Notes under the pieces: model-generated
Told to the model about the DNA's origin: nothing
The model's input: only the letters and a program-made list of their open reading frames with translations
The model's database searches: none
Program-made: the position numbers and the translations under genes
Shown: positions 1 to 12,854 of the stretch, piece after piece
How the letters are laid out: every line of letters begins with the position of its first letter
How positions within the stretch are numbered: the first letter of the stretch is position 1
Assembly (NCBI RefSeq): GCF_024323335.1
Contig: NC_066581.1
Span: forward strand, 458,015,197-458,079,196
Direction of reading: 5' to 3'
From: Lathyrus oleraceus
Taxonomy: Eukaryota; Streptophyta; Magnoliopsida; Fabales; Fabaceae
DNA: 64,000 bases

Positions 1-576
1 CTCCCAACACATATATTGGGATGGGTTCCCCTATTGAGTTATATCCTTATTAGGATGAGTCTCGATTCAGTTTGCCTTTTTGGTTTGATCCTAAATTGGC
101 CTCTTGTGACTGTCTTTGGTGTTTCCCTGTGGTAAATGAATAATTGCTCAGTAATCAATAATTATTCACCTTATCCTCAGTGGAGTTTGTGGTTTTCTAC
201 CCTTATACCGGTAGTTGTAAACCCTATTTCCCCCCCCCCCCCCTTTTGTAGAGTTAACCATTGTTGTTCATCCTAGTTGATGACGGTTACTCTTCCGTGG
301 TTTTCTACCCAGTATCCGGTAGATGTAATCCCCTCTTTGACGGTTATCATTATCCAATATTCGGTATTGATATTCCCTCCTTCTTTTGGATAATTGCTCT
401 GATTAAGCAATTTTATCCCCAACGGGTCCTCTTTCATTTACCGTTTGTCGGTGATGTTTGTTGCTCCCCTTGTTTGGTCATCATTATATACCTAGTTTTG
501 GTATCCCGATGCCTTTCTCTGTCGATCGATTTATCCTTTATTAACCCAGTAACCGGTTGTGGATAATCTTCCATGC

Positions 577-619
577 GAGTATATTATCTACGTTCCGACG
601 GTAATAGATAATATATCTC
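577..619 (+). other. Hairpin unit in L 3' UTR
   Basis: The outer arms TATTATCTA and TAGATAATA are perfectly complementary, and the inner arms CGT and ACG close a four-base loop. The flanks GAG and CTC extend the stem. The same unit with different but still complementary arms recurs six times in element B (27942-28826). Confidence 0.7.
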
Positions 620-1479
620 ATGCAATCTTTGGTCGAAGCCTTTTGTTCTTCCCCAGTCGAGTAAGATTCGTATCCCTGTTTTGGAATCGAATGTCCATCC
701 CATTATTGAGTTTGCGTTTTGCCCTCTTTTTGGATGATGAGCGTTTTGGGAATATTCCCCAATTCATGCTTTGGTTGGCCACCTATTATATGCCCAGTAA
801 TCGGTATCCCTGGTGTTCCTTCCTTCTGCTCCCTATTATGACTTTGGTCCCCTGTGGAGTCAGATTTTCCTGAGTTGAGATATACCTTTTAGGTCTTCCT
901 CAGATGATTTGGTTGATTGATGTCTCTCACCCTTATACCGGTCTTAGATATTCATTCTTCCCGAGCTTGTTGTTCTCTCACCCTTATACCGGTGATCAGA
1001 TCACATGTCTCATTGAGCTTGTTACCCAGTAACCGGTAACACCTCATCCCGCTGCTTCCCCAGGAGAGTCTTTTTAGACGTCCCCAGCGAGGTATCTGTT
1101 GTGGATCGCCTTTTATTGTGTTGGCATATTCCCCAACACATGCACCTTCGAGTCAGCTTGATGTCCTTCCATTGGATTTACTCCCTTTGGGATTCTGTTC
1201 CCCAAGTTTCAAGTCGTGACCTGCTCACGCGTTTTCATCCCTTTACTCCCCGGTAGAGTCCCTTCCCCATGGAGTGGATAACTCATAGGGATTATCAAAT
1301 TCCTTCTGATCTTTTCTTCTTTGTGGACACATATCCCCACAGAGTTTGTTTGTTTTGCATACATACATTTGCATTATGATGTCTCTTAGGGACCAAAATT
1401 TGTCTCTTTGTTATTATTTAAGCCCATTCTACCTCGTCGAGACGAAGATTTTAACCTTCACTTCTCCGGCTAGAATGAC

Positions 1480-1495
1480 CTTAAATAGGGGCATC
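1480..1495 (+). promoter_or_regulatory. Polypurine tract of element L
   Basis: The stretch TAAATAGGGGCATC ends directly at the TG of the 3' LTR, where plus-strand DNA priming starts. The same box stands before the 3' LTR of B (29536-29549), and a close variant stands before that of C on the minus strand. The core is a run of four G; pyrimidines interrupt the tract, so it is not a textbook polypurine tract. Confidence 0.65.
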
Positions 1496-4400
1496 TGTAA
1501 GACCCCAATTTTGTCCCTAAGATCCCTCATGGCATCATAACATTGCATTGCATAGCCTCAAGGATCATTGAGCATCCTGGCTCCCTTTCCCTTTGGGTAG
1601 GGATCTCATGTGAGTGGTTTTATATCACCAAGCATGCTTGAATTGTATATCATTGCTTTTCTTGTTTTATTTACTAACCAAAAGCACAAAAATATGTCAA
1701 TAACATCTTTTGTTTGAAGCTTAAGCAATCACCAGGTTAAGAGCTTCAAGAAGATCCTTTGTGCAAGATATGAGGTATTTTCTTGGGATGAGGACCACAT
1801 GATTATTATAAGGAGTTTACATGAGCTAGGGTTTCATTTTTGAAGCAATTTCACCAAGTGGTAGATGCTCAAGTTAATCAAGACATTTCAAGGTCATCTG
1901 AGGACCAAAAGTCAATTGTGCAGTCAACTGAGGGCTATGAGATGGGGAAATGAGTTGAGACACCTCAATCATGTTCAAATGGGGTGTATTCATCATTCTA
2001 AACATCCATCTTGAAGATTCAAAGGTCATGGCAAAAGTTACTAAAAATGGAAAATGACCTATAATTCAAAGTTTCCAAATTTGGCAAGTTTTTGGTCCAC
2101 TTTCAACTTGACTTGTCAATGTCAAAGAAGTTTCAAATGTATTTTTGGTGAACATGAAAGTTGTAGATTTTTGTCTCCCCTTTCCAAAAAGTCCTAATTC
2201 ATGTCCATATGATGAATAGTTGAGAAGTTATGGTCATTTGATCACAAGGTGTGCATGGAAATTCAAAATGGCATGACTTTTGATACAATGCTTCAAATTG
2301 GTTCATTCTTTTGGCAAAATGCTTCTCATGTTCAAGACATCTCAAAATGATCTTTGCCATGCATAGGAAAAGTGTGTATGTTCATTATTTCACACATGTT
2401 CAAAATGGAGTAAATCTCTACCATTCATTCTTGGCTTAAGATGCAAGCTAATTAATATTCAAATCCTAGCCCTTGGTTGTTCATGAGGGAATTAAAAGCT
2501 TAACATGGAGCTGATCACGTGTATTATGGGCATGTGAGCTCATTTTGCATTTTTTCAAATTGCTTCACATCTCACTAATCATGATTAACCAATGGAAGAT
2601 ATGATTAGCATTGTCATTAGCATGGAGTATATAAACAGAAACCCTAATCATAACTGAAAAAAACCACCATTTGAGATCAAAATTCAAGAACTCTCTCAAA
2701 GTTCTCTCTCTTCGAATCTTCATTTTTCTCACACAAACCTCAAAGATCCTTGCATAATCTTGATCCTCATGTTTCACTGAGCAAGATTCATCCATCATTT
2801 GGTGCAATTCAGTCAGAATTCGAGCAGACCAATAGCATGAACATGGCAATGGAATTTGGAAATTGAAGTGGATTCAAGAGGATTCAACCGTTCATTTTTG
2901 CTTAAAGCTTCATAGGAAGATCATAGGAGAAGATCTGGAGCTGTAGAGCTCGAGAGAACACTATTCCAGAGGGATGCACTTCAAGGTACCTTAGTTGCTT
3001 GCTTGCTTAAGCTTTGGATTGTGGTTGACACACCACTCAGGTAGTTAGCTTCTTACTTCATGTAGTCTGAAGTCCTATCACCTTTTTTGCAGGCATTTTG
3101 CTGGCAAGTCCTCCTTCAGAGGCTCTGTTTGTGTTTGTTTAAAATTGTGCTCAAAGACCTCCAAGAAGAGGCATGTGTTATTTGTTAAGACCTCCAAGAG
3201 AAGAGGCAATTGACTGATAAAAGGGATTAGTAGCCAATCCCCCGTTATTCAGTGTGTCGTTCTTTATGCCCGCACTACGTGTTGATGCTTCTGAACATGT
3301 TCCCCAGATCTTTGTCCAGAGTCTGTCAAGTGGAAAAGGATCCCACTTTCTGGATCCCCACGCTTTCTTTGTCATGAGCTCACCCTGGCCAGGGTTAAGA
3401 GCATGAGGTCTCATCCTCATTACCATTTTGATTAGCTTCACCCTAACGATTCAATGTTAGTGGTTAAGAGCTACAGATTACCCATTAGAGTTTGGCTTGT
3501 TTGTCGAGGTTGACATGACCCCTCTTGACTAAAGCCCACCCATTGTTTGAGTCTCTTGTATGGATATAGTGTGTGATGTTTGTTTACTTGTGAGTTAAGT
3601 TCTTGTTAGAGACCTCAACTTAGGGATGTTGATTGCATGGCAACTATTAGGCTCGAGTCTGAATCTCCCTATTAGTTTGTTGTTTCCCTGGTCTCTGGTT
3701 AGGAAAGTGTTTTACCCCATGGAACTTTTGATGTGTGTGCTCTTGAACTAGGAGTTTCCATTTGAGCTTAATTGGAGGATCATTACTATATTCATCCAAG
3801 TGGGAGATACAAGATACATTGAGGATCTCTTATGAGACTTGTTTGATTGCTTATACTTTGTGCTTGCTTATTCCAAAGGACGGGAGCTACTTGGATCATC
3901 AATATGATCTCAAGAGAGGAACTCCTAGTGTGGTTTCATTTCTTATCCCTCATCTTTTTGTTTTCCTTAGGACTTAGCCCTTCTTCTTCATCTCTCCACT
4001 TTAACCCAAGCCAAAACCCTTTTTGTGCAAACATTTAACCTTTGTTTTCAACATTAGAAACCTAAGCCTTATGCTTTTGATTTTCAAACTCTTTTCATAA
4101 CACTTATTTTGAATTGAATCCTAAGTCAACTTTGACCTTACTTTGTGAATACTTTTCATTTGTAAATACAACTCACTCAATTGTTTTTGTGGTTTCAATG
4201 GCCACTTTCTTAATTAAAAATTTCCATAACCTTTAGCTATTAGGTTTGAGTTATCTTTGTGATAAATGTAATACTCACCTATATCCTTAGTGATGGACAA
4301 TGAGTCTTCCATGCTTATTATAGGGTTAACCCCTCACTAGCATGTTGAAGCTATCCTCACATGGTGGATTTGTGGTTTGGTTGAGTTTGGTTGAGTTTTC

Positions 4401-4871
4401 TCCCTTTGATAACAAAAGACCTTAAGGATTTTGGACCAATCAATTCACCAATTTGTTTTGAGATTTTTACCCCGAACTACGAGGTTTTGATCCTAATCTT
4501 TTTATAAGAGGGTACGTAGGCAATGAGTTTATCCATCCAAACACAAAATGTAAATAACTTGTATATTCTCTTCTCATCTCTTCAATCATGTTTACACAAA
4601 CAAAATTTTCACAAAAAACTACCTTACAACAAGTATGAAAAGGGATCCCTAGGAGTACCTAGGATGTTTTGGGTGCCTAACACTTTCCCATTGCATAACA
4701 ACCCCCTTACCCAGATCTTTGTTTCTTTTACTAGTTTTTGTTAAAACTATTAGGTTTTTATTCGCTTTCTAACCATTTCTTTGGATAAATAGAAGTGCGG
4801 TGGCGACTCGACTTGTATGGTTTACCTTGGATTTAGTCAATATTTCTAATGGTAACGAATACCCCGCTACA
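1496..4871 (+). repeat. Element L: complete 3' LTR
   Basis: This LTR of 3,376 bp begins TGTAAGACCCCAATTTTG, as B's LTR does, and ends CCGCTACA. Its left border is the polypurine tract and its right border is the gag frame of element A, which resumes at 4872. It shares with the LTRs of B, C and D a block near 3060-3540 and the terminal GGATAAATA box near 4784, but lacks about 4 kb of the B LTR. The five bases after it, GTGCC, should be duplicated left of the 5' LTR, outside the window. Frames inside it are not genes. Confidence 0.9.
2628..2635 (+). promoter_or_regulatory. TATA box in L LTR
   Basis: TATATAAA lies about 1.1 kb into the LTR and is followed about 30 bases later by an A/C-rich probable start region. 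The other LTRs each have a TATA-like box at a comparable place. It is the likely core promoter; no experimental support is available here. Confidence 0.55.
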
Positions 4872-6066
4872 GTGCCGCTTTGAGATGGTACATGGGGTTA
4901 GATAATGCAAGTGTTCACACATTAAATGATTTGGGAGAAGCTTTTATGAAACAATACAAGTATAATGTGAACATGGCACCTGATAGAGATCAACTGAGGT
5001 CTATGTCTCAGAAGGATAAGGAGACGTTTAAAGAGTATGCCCAGAGGTGGAGAGAGCTTGCTGCTCAGATTAATCCTCCGTTGGAAGAGAAGGTGATGAC
5101 AAAGATTTTCCTAAAGACCCTGAGTTCGTTTTATTATGAACGCATGATTGCCAATGCCCTCAGTGACTTTACCAAAATGGTAAACATGGGGATGAGGTTA
5201 GAGGAAGGAGTCCGAGAGGGACGCTTGTCTAAGGAAGAGGTGTCATCTAGTAAGAAGTATGGAAGTGGTTTTTCCAGAAAGAAGGAAGGAGAAACCAATG
5301 CAGTATCTTTAGGGAGGTAAAGGAGGCCTCATGTTAGAAGAAATCCACAACCGCGTCAGCATCAACATCAAGTTTCATTAATCATCCCATTATTTTCAAA
5401 CAATTCAAACAATCAATCAGTGCCAGTTCAACAACAACGTCAATAACAACCTCACACAAGAACCAACAACTACAACAACAACAACAATAATCAACAACAA
5501 CAAAACTTTGAGAGGAAGAAGGTCTCTTTTGATCCTATTCCTATGTCATACGCCGAACTCTATCCATCTTTGGTTCTCAAGAACCTACTTCGACTAAGAA
5601 ATCCGCCTCAAATTCCCGAACCACTTCCATGGTGGTATAAGCCCGAACTCTGATGTGCCTTTCATCAAGGAGCTCCTGGCCATGATATTGAGAACTGTTA
5701 CCCATTGAAGTATGAGGTTCATAAACTTATGAAGAGTGGGATGGTGTCCTTTGAGGACCGTGCGCCGAATGTGAAAGCCAATCCATTGCCCGCCCATAAT
5801 AATTCCTCTGTCATCATGGTGGAAGGTTGCCCAGGAAATTTACGAGTCTTCGATGTGCAATGTATCCGTAGGTCCTTGGTAGAGGTGCATAGGACCTTAT
5901 GTACTATAAGTGACTATGAGCACGACCATGATGGTTTTGCAATTTGTAGCATAAACCCATGTGGGTGTTTAATTGTCAAGAGAGATATCCAGAAGTTGAT
6001 GGATGAGAACGTAATCCATATTCAACAATCAATAGATATAGATGATGTAAATGTAATAGTACCAGT
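4872..6066 (+). pseudogene. Element A: gag fragment, broken
   Basis: This is the middle and C-terminal part of an Ogre gag polyprotein, closely similar to residues about 213-620 of B's gag-pro. It has the retrotransposon gag core (ALRWYM through FYYERM), a Gln/Asn-rich linker, and a CHHC zinc-knuckle-like motif (CAFH...GH...C) near 5654-5698. The frame is single, with no frameshift, but it is cut by in-frame stops at 5318, 5444 and 5651. Its N-terminus is separated by the insertion of L. It ends inside codon GT|G at 6066, where C inserted, and the same frame resumes at 57572. It cannot give a full product. Confidence 0.88.
6062..6066. repeat. Target site duplication of C, left
   Basis: CCAGT directly precedes the terminal dinucleotide of C and is repeated at 57567-57571 after the other end. 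Removing C and one copy restores an uninterrupted A frame that reads VPVFKTPE across the join, matching PVFKLPEP in B. Confidence 0.93.
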
Positions 6067-6102
6067 TGTCGCATTACGCGAAAAACCGGCGGGAAAACGA
6101 AA

Positions 6103-6116
6103 CAACAGAGCCGCCA
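6103..6116 (-). other. PBS-like box in C U5 (3' LTR)
   Basis: On the minus strand this reads TGGCGGCTCTGTTG, which matches 12 of the first 14 bases of the element's own PBS (TGGCGACTCTGCTG). The 5' LTR copy is at 52792-52805. It lies about 50 bases inside the LTR end, next to a GATAAATAA box. Confidence 0.6.
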
Positions 6117-7486
6117 CCGTGCGTTATTTATCCCAAAGGAGGGAAAGGAAACACTCGAAGTAAACCTGGAAAAGACATGGTCTTGCGACCAGAGAGGGAT
6201 GGGATCGGGAGTCGGTTATGCGAAGGGAAGGTATTAGCACCCCTACGCATCCGTCGTACTCGACGGGATCCACGCTCAAAAGAAAGGATAAAGGTTGCTA
6301 AAAACTGCTTAAACATCACACACAAGGCTGAAAAGAGACACAGAAACGACAAAAGAAACTAACTCGGCAGGATATCGCATCCTGGGCCTACGTAGTCTGT
6401 CAGGCACAGACATCAGAGTCGACGTAGTTCGGGACAGGGGGAAACGTGCTCGCTAGGATGTCGCCTCCTATGCATACGTATCTTCTCTGACCGGAGAAGA
6501 ATCAGAGCACTCGTAGCTCGGCTAACGCACGCCAAACAAAACCAACACAGGAAACCGACTGCCAATCGCTGGACTTACGTCAGACTCCACACAAACAGGC
6601 AAACATGGAAACCGAATGCCAATCGCTAGACTTACATCAGACTCCGAACCAACAAACACACACACACAGGAAACCAACTGCCAATCCCTGGACTTACGTT
6701 AGACTCCAACAAGCAAACAAGACACAGGAAACCAACTGCCAATCGCTGGACTTATGTTAGACTCCAACACAACACAAAGGGGCAAGAAACAAAAAAAAAA
6801 GGGCGCCCGGAGAGATCAGCTCATCTCCTGCCTACGTACCTCATTTGGTATGAGGATCAGGGCGGCGTAGTTCCCCTACGCAGGGAAAAAGGACTAGCCT
6901 AACCAGATACAAAGGGAGACACAAACTACTAGGGAGACTACGACTCGAGCCTAGAAGTTGTCATGCATACGATCCCTATGTTGAGGTTTCTATCTAACTT
7001 GCACAGGGAGCAAGTTGTCCTAAACAGCACAGGCAAAGCAAACATACACACAATTGGCACACACTATATACAAACAAAGTGGGCTCACACAAGGCTAGGC
7101 TGTGAAACACAAGCCAACTGGAATCGGGTGTAATTAGCTCTTAACCTTAACATTGAGAGTTAGGGTGAAGCAGATGAAATAGGAAGTGAGGGTAAGACCT
7201 CACAGCTCTTATCCCTGGCCTGGGAGAGCTTCAGATAAATGAAAGTGTGGGAGTTCAGAAAGTAGGAACTCTTCTCCACATATGACCGACACAACAAAGA
7301 TCTTGGGTTAATATCCACAATGCATCAACACAAGGTGTGTGAGCGGAGTGAATGACACACTGAATAGCAGGAGATGGATTGCACATCTCTTGTATCTGCC
7401 AATTGCCTCATAGAGGTCTTTTCCTGCTTGGCACCAAAAGTAAACAAACACAAGCATTGCCTCTTAAGGAGGGCTTCAGACAGGTG

Positions 7487-7508
7487 CCTGCCCATATAAC
7501 AGGACAGG
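7487..7508 (-). other. Conserved LTR hairpin (C, 3' LTR)
   Basis: On the minus strand CCTGTCC and GGGCAGG form a seven-pair stem (one G-U pair) around the loop TGTTATAT. The homologous place in B's LTR has CCCGGTC and GACCGGG, with three pairs changed on both sides. The other copy in C is at 54176-54197. Confidence 0.65.
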
Positions 7509-7599
7509 TCTTCCAGACTACATGAAGTCAGAGAGTTATACCTCAAATGGTTAAGCAACCAAGCAAAGCAAAAAGCAAGTTCAAAAGAACTCAAAGCAC

Positions 7600-7604
7600 C
7601 TTAT
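7600..7604. repeat. Target site duplication of B, left
   Basis: CTTAT precedes the TG of B's 5' LTR and is found again at 37048-37052. The uninterrupted homologous site in C's other LTR, near 54290-54294, has a single CTTAT. Confidence 0.96.
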
Positions 7605-9054
7605 TGTAAGACCCCAATTTTGGGCCCTAAGATCCCTCATGGCCCACATCATTCATATCATGGCCTCAAGGATCATTGCATGCCTTTGTCCCCTCCTAGT
7701 GGGTAGATTGCCTTGTGGTTTGATTTCTTGATCACCAAGCATACTTTGCATTTGTATATCTTTGCTTTCATATGTTTATCATTCAAAAAGTACAAAAATA
7801 TTGTCAGTCTAACCTTGTTGCTTGCAGTTGAAGTAATCATCAGCAATTAGGTCAAAGTCAGCCAGCAGTCAGTCAAAGCAATGGATGGTGGCCATTCTTG
7901 CAGAATTTGGGCACCATGATCAATAATCAAAGGTTCATACATCTTGAGACATCATTTGAAGCCAAGTTCTCAAGGAATTAGGGTTTGGAAATCATCAGAA
8001 GTGGTTCAGTCAGTCCAAAACCCTAGAAAAGTCAAACTTGGTCAACTGTGGATTTAATCAGAGATTGGATGGATAGAATGGATTTGAAGAAGCTCATTCA
8101 TGCTTGTATAAGCCTCATCTATCATGTTCAACCCCATCATGGAAGAAAATCAAGTCAATCAGAAATTTTCCAGAAATAGAAAGTGGACCTGTAATTTCAA
8201 CTGCCAAAAATGGAAACTTCTTGATCTTAAACTTACATCATGATACAAGCTTCAAATGAATTTTTGCCCAACATGAAAGTTGAAGATCTTGTTCTCCCAT
8301 TTTCAAAAAGTCCAAGAACATCAAAATCCCATGTGTGGTTGTCAAGATATGATCAAATCATTTTCATCAATTTTTGAACTTCAAAGGGCCATATCTCTCA
8401 AACCATAAGGCCAAATTTGGTGGGGTTTTTTCCTACACATCACATTTTTCATCCTCTTTCCAAAAATATAAATTTCATGACCTAAAACCTTACCATTCAA
8501 AATGGCATTTTTGGACCTTTTGCATTTAAAATCAAAGTTTGACTCACAGTTGACTTTTTGATTTAGGACTTTTTTCTCTTTTTTGCCAATTGGGAAATGC
8601 TTCATATATTATTTTTGATTTGCTCAAAGCCTAAAATCATCATCACATCACCATTTTACCACCATTTTGGACCATAGTACAATCTTGGCAATTTTAGCAA
8701 TTGGTTGGAAAAGAGCAAAAGCAAGTACAGCATTCCTTTAGCAGACCAAAAACAGCATTTGTGCTGGTCATTTGCAGCCTTTCAAGCCCAAATTCGTGCA
8801 GACAAATACACCTCCATTTCCAAAAACACAAATTTGGCAATGTTGCAAATGGAAGTACATAAGCAAAACACATACAGCAATTCATGTGCAGCCATAAAAC
8901 AGCAAACATGTAGTCTGTACACAGCCTGTCTTAAGGCCCAAAACCATGCCAAATTCACACCTCCACTATACACTTGACCAAATTAGCAAATGTGCAATTG
9001 CCTTCTTTTAACCTAAGCAAGCTTAGGCATTGATTAAGCATTGTTAAACAGTGG

Positions 9055-9062
9055 TATATAAG
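9055..9062 (+). promoter_or_regulatory. TATA box in B 5' LTR
   Basis: TATATAAG lies about 1,450 bases into the LTR and is followed at the right distance by a pyrimidine-rich likely start region (ATTTTTCTAACCC). It is the probable promoter of the genomic RNA. The 3' LTR copy is at 31000-31007. Confidence 0.6.
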
Positions 9063-9439
9063 TGGATTTTCTGCATTTTTCTAACCCTAGTTTGGCAGCC
9101 TACCACACAGAAAAACAGATATTCTCTCTTCTTGCATTTTGGCCAGATATCAAAATTCTGTCAAATCCTCCAAACCCTCAAGCTACCTTTGGTTGTTCCA
9201 TCATCTACCACCAACATTGAGCTTGTTCCAACCACCAAATCACAACTGGATTGTCATTTTCTAACTCTGCTCTTTGAAGGACCAGTCATGGCAAGATGAG
9301 ATTTGGAAGCTTCCAAGCACTCTTGAGCTGAAGGCTTCTCATCATCCTTCACTACCAAGCACGATTTCCAACTGCTTGCACTCATAGTCACCAAAACAGC
9401 ACTGCATCATAAGTTCTTCAAAACCAAGTAAACCCTCTA

Positions 9440-11265
9440 ATCACTTTTTTTTTTCTCCATGCCATGATATGCTTAGGGTAGATAGATGTATGCTGAACAT
9501 GTTACAACTTAAATCATGCTAAGTGATCAATTATATGGAGAGAAATCTGGTTTTCCTTTTTTATGTCCAATAGCATTTTCCATCGATTTGGTTTGGACAT
9601 GATGAGTTAATGAAATTGCATACCATATTCTTGTTGCTGGAGGCTTAATGATGCTGTTTGGCATGATTGGATTCTTTTTTTGGGCACTTTGATTCTTGAT
9701 GATTTTTGCATGATGATGATGAATGCTGTTCTTGATTAAGCCCTGCTGCTGATTTGCTGTTTTAATATGCCCAAACTTTCCATGGTTCATGTTTGTTGTT
9801 GTTGGTTAATACTGCATTTTGATGATGAATATTACTACCATGCTGCTATGTGCTGTTGTTTGGATAATTACATGATGATGATACCCAACTGCTGCCACCA
9901 AACGCATAAACCTCAATCCTTTTCCAGACTCTTGTTGATTGCTGTTGTTTGTTCTTGATCACATGAACCTACTGTGCTATGCTATACTGCTATATGCAGT
10001 TGTTTGTTTTGCTATAGTTTGGTCGAATGAACATGATGATGATGAACTTTGAATGGTGAATGAATACTGCTACTGTTTTGAACTTGTATGAAATACCTCT
10101 CTGCCATGCCTCTTGACTTTTGGTTGAGAAAATATTTTGGTGATGAACTTGGTTTGATGATTATATGACAATGATAAACACCCTGCTGCTATTGCTAAAC
10201 CTCAAACTGTCCAATATTTTTTTTCATGCTGTGACCTGTTATTGTTGTTTATGCTGTTGGTCATTGCTGTTGTGATAAGGTGATGAATGCTGTTGTTTCT
10301 CAAATCATAGAGCCATGCTACTACAATCCTGTTGATGTTTTGAACTTGCCATGAGAAAATCCATTTGATGGTGCTATATGCTGTTGCCTGCTATTGTTTT
10401 GATGAACACGATGATGATGAATATGTCAATGCTGGCTGTTATTGTTGCATATTGCATGAACTTTATGAGTGTGATGCCATGATATTTGTATAATGATGAA
10501 TTTGGCTTGATGATAAATATTGAATGATGCTAAACCAATGCTGCTGAGTTGAACCATAAACTTGCCCCAGAAATGCACTTGGATCATGTTCTACTTGGTT
10601 GTGTTATGATGTTACAAGAATAAATACCTTGCTGTTATTTGTTTTGTTTGGTCTGCTGTTTGAATGATGATGGTATCATGCTGCTTGCCTTGCCATTATG
10701 TGTTTTGCTCGAATTTTGGCATGTTGATGAACCATGTTGCTGTTGCTGCTATACCATGCTGCTGTGATGATGATGTTGATGTTCATAAAATTCTGCTGCA
10801 ATTTTGAGACATGAATGTGTGCCTGCTATGCTGTTATGTGCTATTGTTTTGAAACATGATGATGATGTATACCATGCTGTCATTTGTTTTGGTTTGTTGT
10901 TTGAATGATGATGATGAACACCATTGCTACATGTTGCTGTTGGTTTTAATTGATGATGAAACATGATGATGAATACCAATGCTGTTAAAGCCTGCTGCTG
11001 TTTTCGAAACCTTGAGAGTATAGCTTAGAAATCCATGTAAATCATGTTAGCCATGCTGCTGTTGTCTAAACCAACTGTTTTGTCCATCATTGTGCTCATG
11101 CTGTTGTTGTTGGTCGAATTCTGTTGTCACTGTTGTTACCTTACTATGCCTTTGCCTTGCTGTTGGTCTTTTTTGCTTGGTTTGATTTTAATGTTGTTGT
11201 TTTTTGAACATGATAACATGATGCATGAGCCTTGCTGTGTTAGAAACCCTTAGGGTTTTAGAAAC
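9440..11265 (+). repeat. GATGAT / GCTGTT-rich segment of B LTR
   Basis: About 1.8 kb dominated by degenerate GAT and GTT/GCT triplets (GATGATGATGA, GCTGTTGTTG), with no clean repeat unit. The copy in the 3' LTR is near 31385-33211. It lies downstream of the TATA box, so it would be transcribed. The L LTR lacks it, and it accounts for part of the extra length of B. Frames through it encode only biased triplet runs. Confidence 0.7.
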
Positions 11266-12832
11266 TCAGAGCTTTGAAGCTCATTGGCCAATTTACTATT
11301 TCATTGGGCAACAGCCAATGAAAACATTTCAATTGCCTTGCCCAAAACGCTGCAGTTTTGATTAGTGACTGCAGAATTACTAGAATGCCATGCGCTGACC
11401 TTGGTTTGACCAATAGTTCATGTTGTTTGTTCATACTTCATTCAATTATTCATCAAGTTTCCATAATTCATTTTTTATTCATTTTAACTCCAAAAATTGT
11501 GAAATTTTTTTCCTCATACTCATGAATGTGTCTAGAATTTTATGGTGAATTTTAATTAATTTTTCATTGGCTGGATTTTAATTGGTAATTATTTTCTTGA
11601 CATGTATGCCAAAACAATACCTTGTGCCATTCTCTTTGTGAAATTGTCATATTGCATCCATTGCCTTTGAATTTTTTTTGTGGTAAAACTAGACACATTG
11701 ATCTTCATTTCCATATAAAGTTTGTGGATTTCCCATTTGTGGTTTGATAGATATGAATTTTTGAATTAGGGTGTGACAATTTGTGTCACACCAATGATTT
11801 GCAAATGTATGATTTTTGTTCACATGCTTCCCCTTATCCAAATCACTTGAAATTTTGCATGAATGATCCCTTGTATGTCTAATTGATGTATGAATTTTCT
11901 TGGAATTAATCATGCTGTTTTCCATTTAATTGTGAATTTTCTTCCATACTTGGTCATTTGTTGACTTTTTGTGCTATGCCTTGCCAAATCCTTTGTGAAA
12001 TTCTCAAATCTTATTGTATGATCATGAAATTTCATATGTGATAATTAGACATCTCAAGCTTTGCATTGGTGTTAATCTCACTCATTTCTCTTCTGTTTTC
12101 AAATTGATATGATTTTTTGAAGTTGACCCATGCTTGTTGACTTTCACCATGCTTGCTTGAACTTGGTTTGACTTCATGAATTTCATTGACTGCCTTCCTC
12201 TCATCCAAATGCCATGAAATTTGACATGTATACCATGTTAGATGTTAGGATTGAGTGTGATTTATTTCATAATTTTTGGGTTTGTTTGAGTTGACTTTTG
12301 GATGAAGTCTTTGCTGTTGACTTTTGCATGCTTCCTTTGCTATGCTTTGCATTCTTTTGCATATGAAATGACCTGGATGCATGATATAAGTTTGAATCCA
12401 ATTGTGTTTACCTTCCTACATGATTGAATTTGACTTTGATTGAACATTGCTTGCTGCCTTGGCCTTTTTCTTTCATTTTTGACCCTAGGCTAGTCCTAGT
12501 GGTCTTCTGAGCTTACAATTGAGCTGTTTGTTTCAGGTTGAGCACCAATGCCCCAAAGGCCTTTCAATTTTGATTGAGTTGGTTTGTTTATCATGTGCTA
12601 ACATTTGTTTTGTAGGTGACTCATATGCTTGAGTCTTTGTGCCTTGCACAATTGGTCCTTCTGTGTGACTATTGGTTCATTTTCTTTTGCTTTTGATTGT
12701 TGACTTGTTTACTAATGAGTTTGACTTTTTTCAGGTGCTTTAGTTGCCTAAGTTCTTTGAACTTACTTGCTTGCTTTGCTTTATAGCATTTGCTTTGAGG
12801 TATAATTACTTCTTCTTCATGTAGTCTGGAGA

Positions 12833-12854
12833 CCCGGTCTGTTATTTGACCGGG
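12833..12854 (+). other. Conserved LTR hairpin (B, 5' LTR)
   Basis: CCCGGTC and GACCGGG form a perfect seven-pair stem around the loop TGTTATTT. C's LTR has a hairpin at the same place with a nearly identical loop but compensated stem changes. The 3' LTR copy is at 34779-34800. Confidence 0.7.

Larger units (their letters stand above)
1..1495 (+). mobile_element. Element L: end of Ogre 3' UTR
   Basis: This is the last part of the internal non-coding region of an Ogre-type retrotransposon whose 5' portion lies left of the window. It aligns by eye with 27117-29549 of element B: the same order of motifs, the same CCAGTAACCGG boxes and the same closing stretch before the LTR. It codes for nothing convincing; the short frames here are chance. 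It is rich in short self-complementary units, for example 577-619, where a TATTATCTA arm faces TAGATAATA. A run of about 15 C residues near 228-243 is a likely assembly weak point. Confidence 0.85.
6067..7604 (-). repeat. Element C: 3' LTR, distal part
   Basis: This is the U5 end and neighbouring part of C's 3' LTR, written on the plus strand from its terminus TGTCGCATTACGCG. It matches 52756-54294 of the 5' LTR with scattered substitutions. It stops at 7604 where B inserted after CTTAT, and the LTR resumes at 37053. Frames near 6128-6362 and 7325-7594 are repeated in the other LTR copy and are not genes. Confidence 0.92.

Noticed and set aside
228..243. Poly-C run as a functional element
   Set aside because: A single homopolymer absent from the matching part of B; more likely slippage or assembly noise.
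8381..9299. Short frames in B's LTR repeated exactly at 30326-31244
   Set aside because: Exact duplication results from LTR identity after recent insertion, not from protein conservation.
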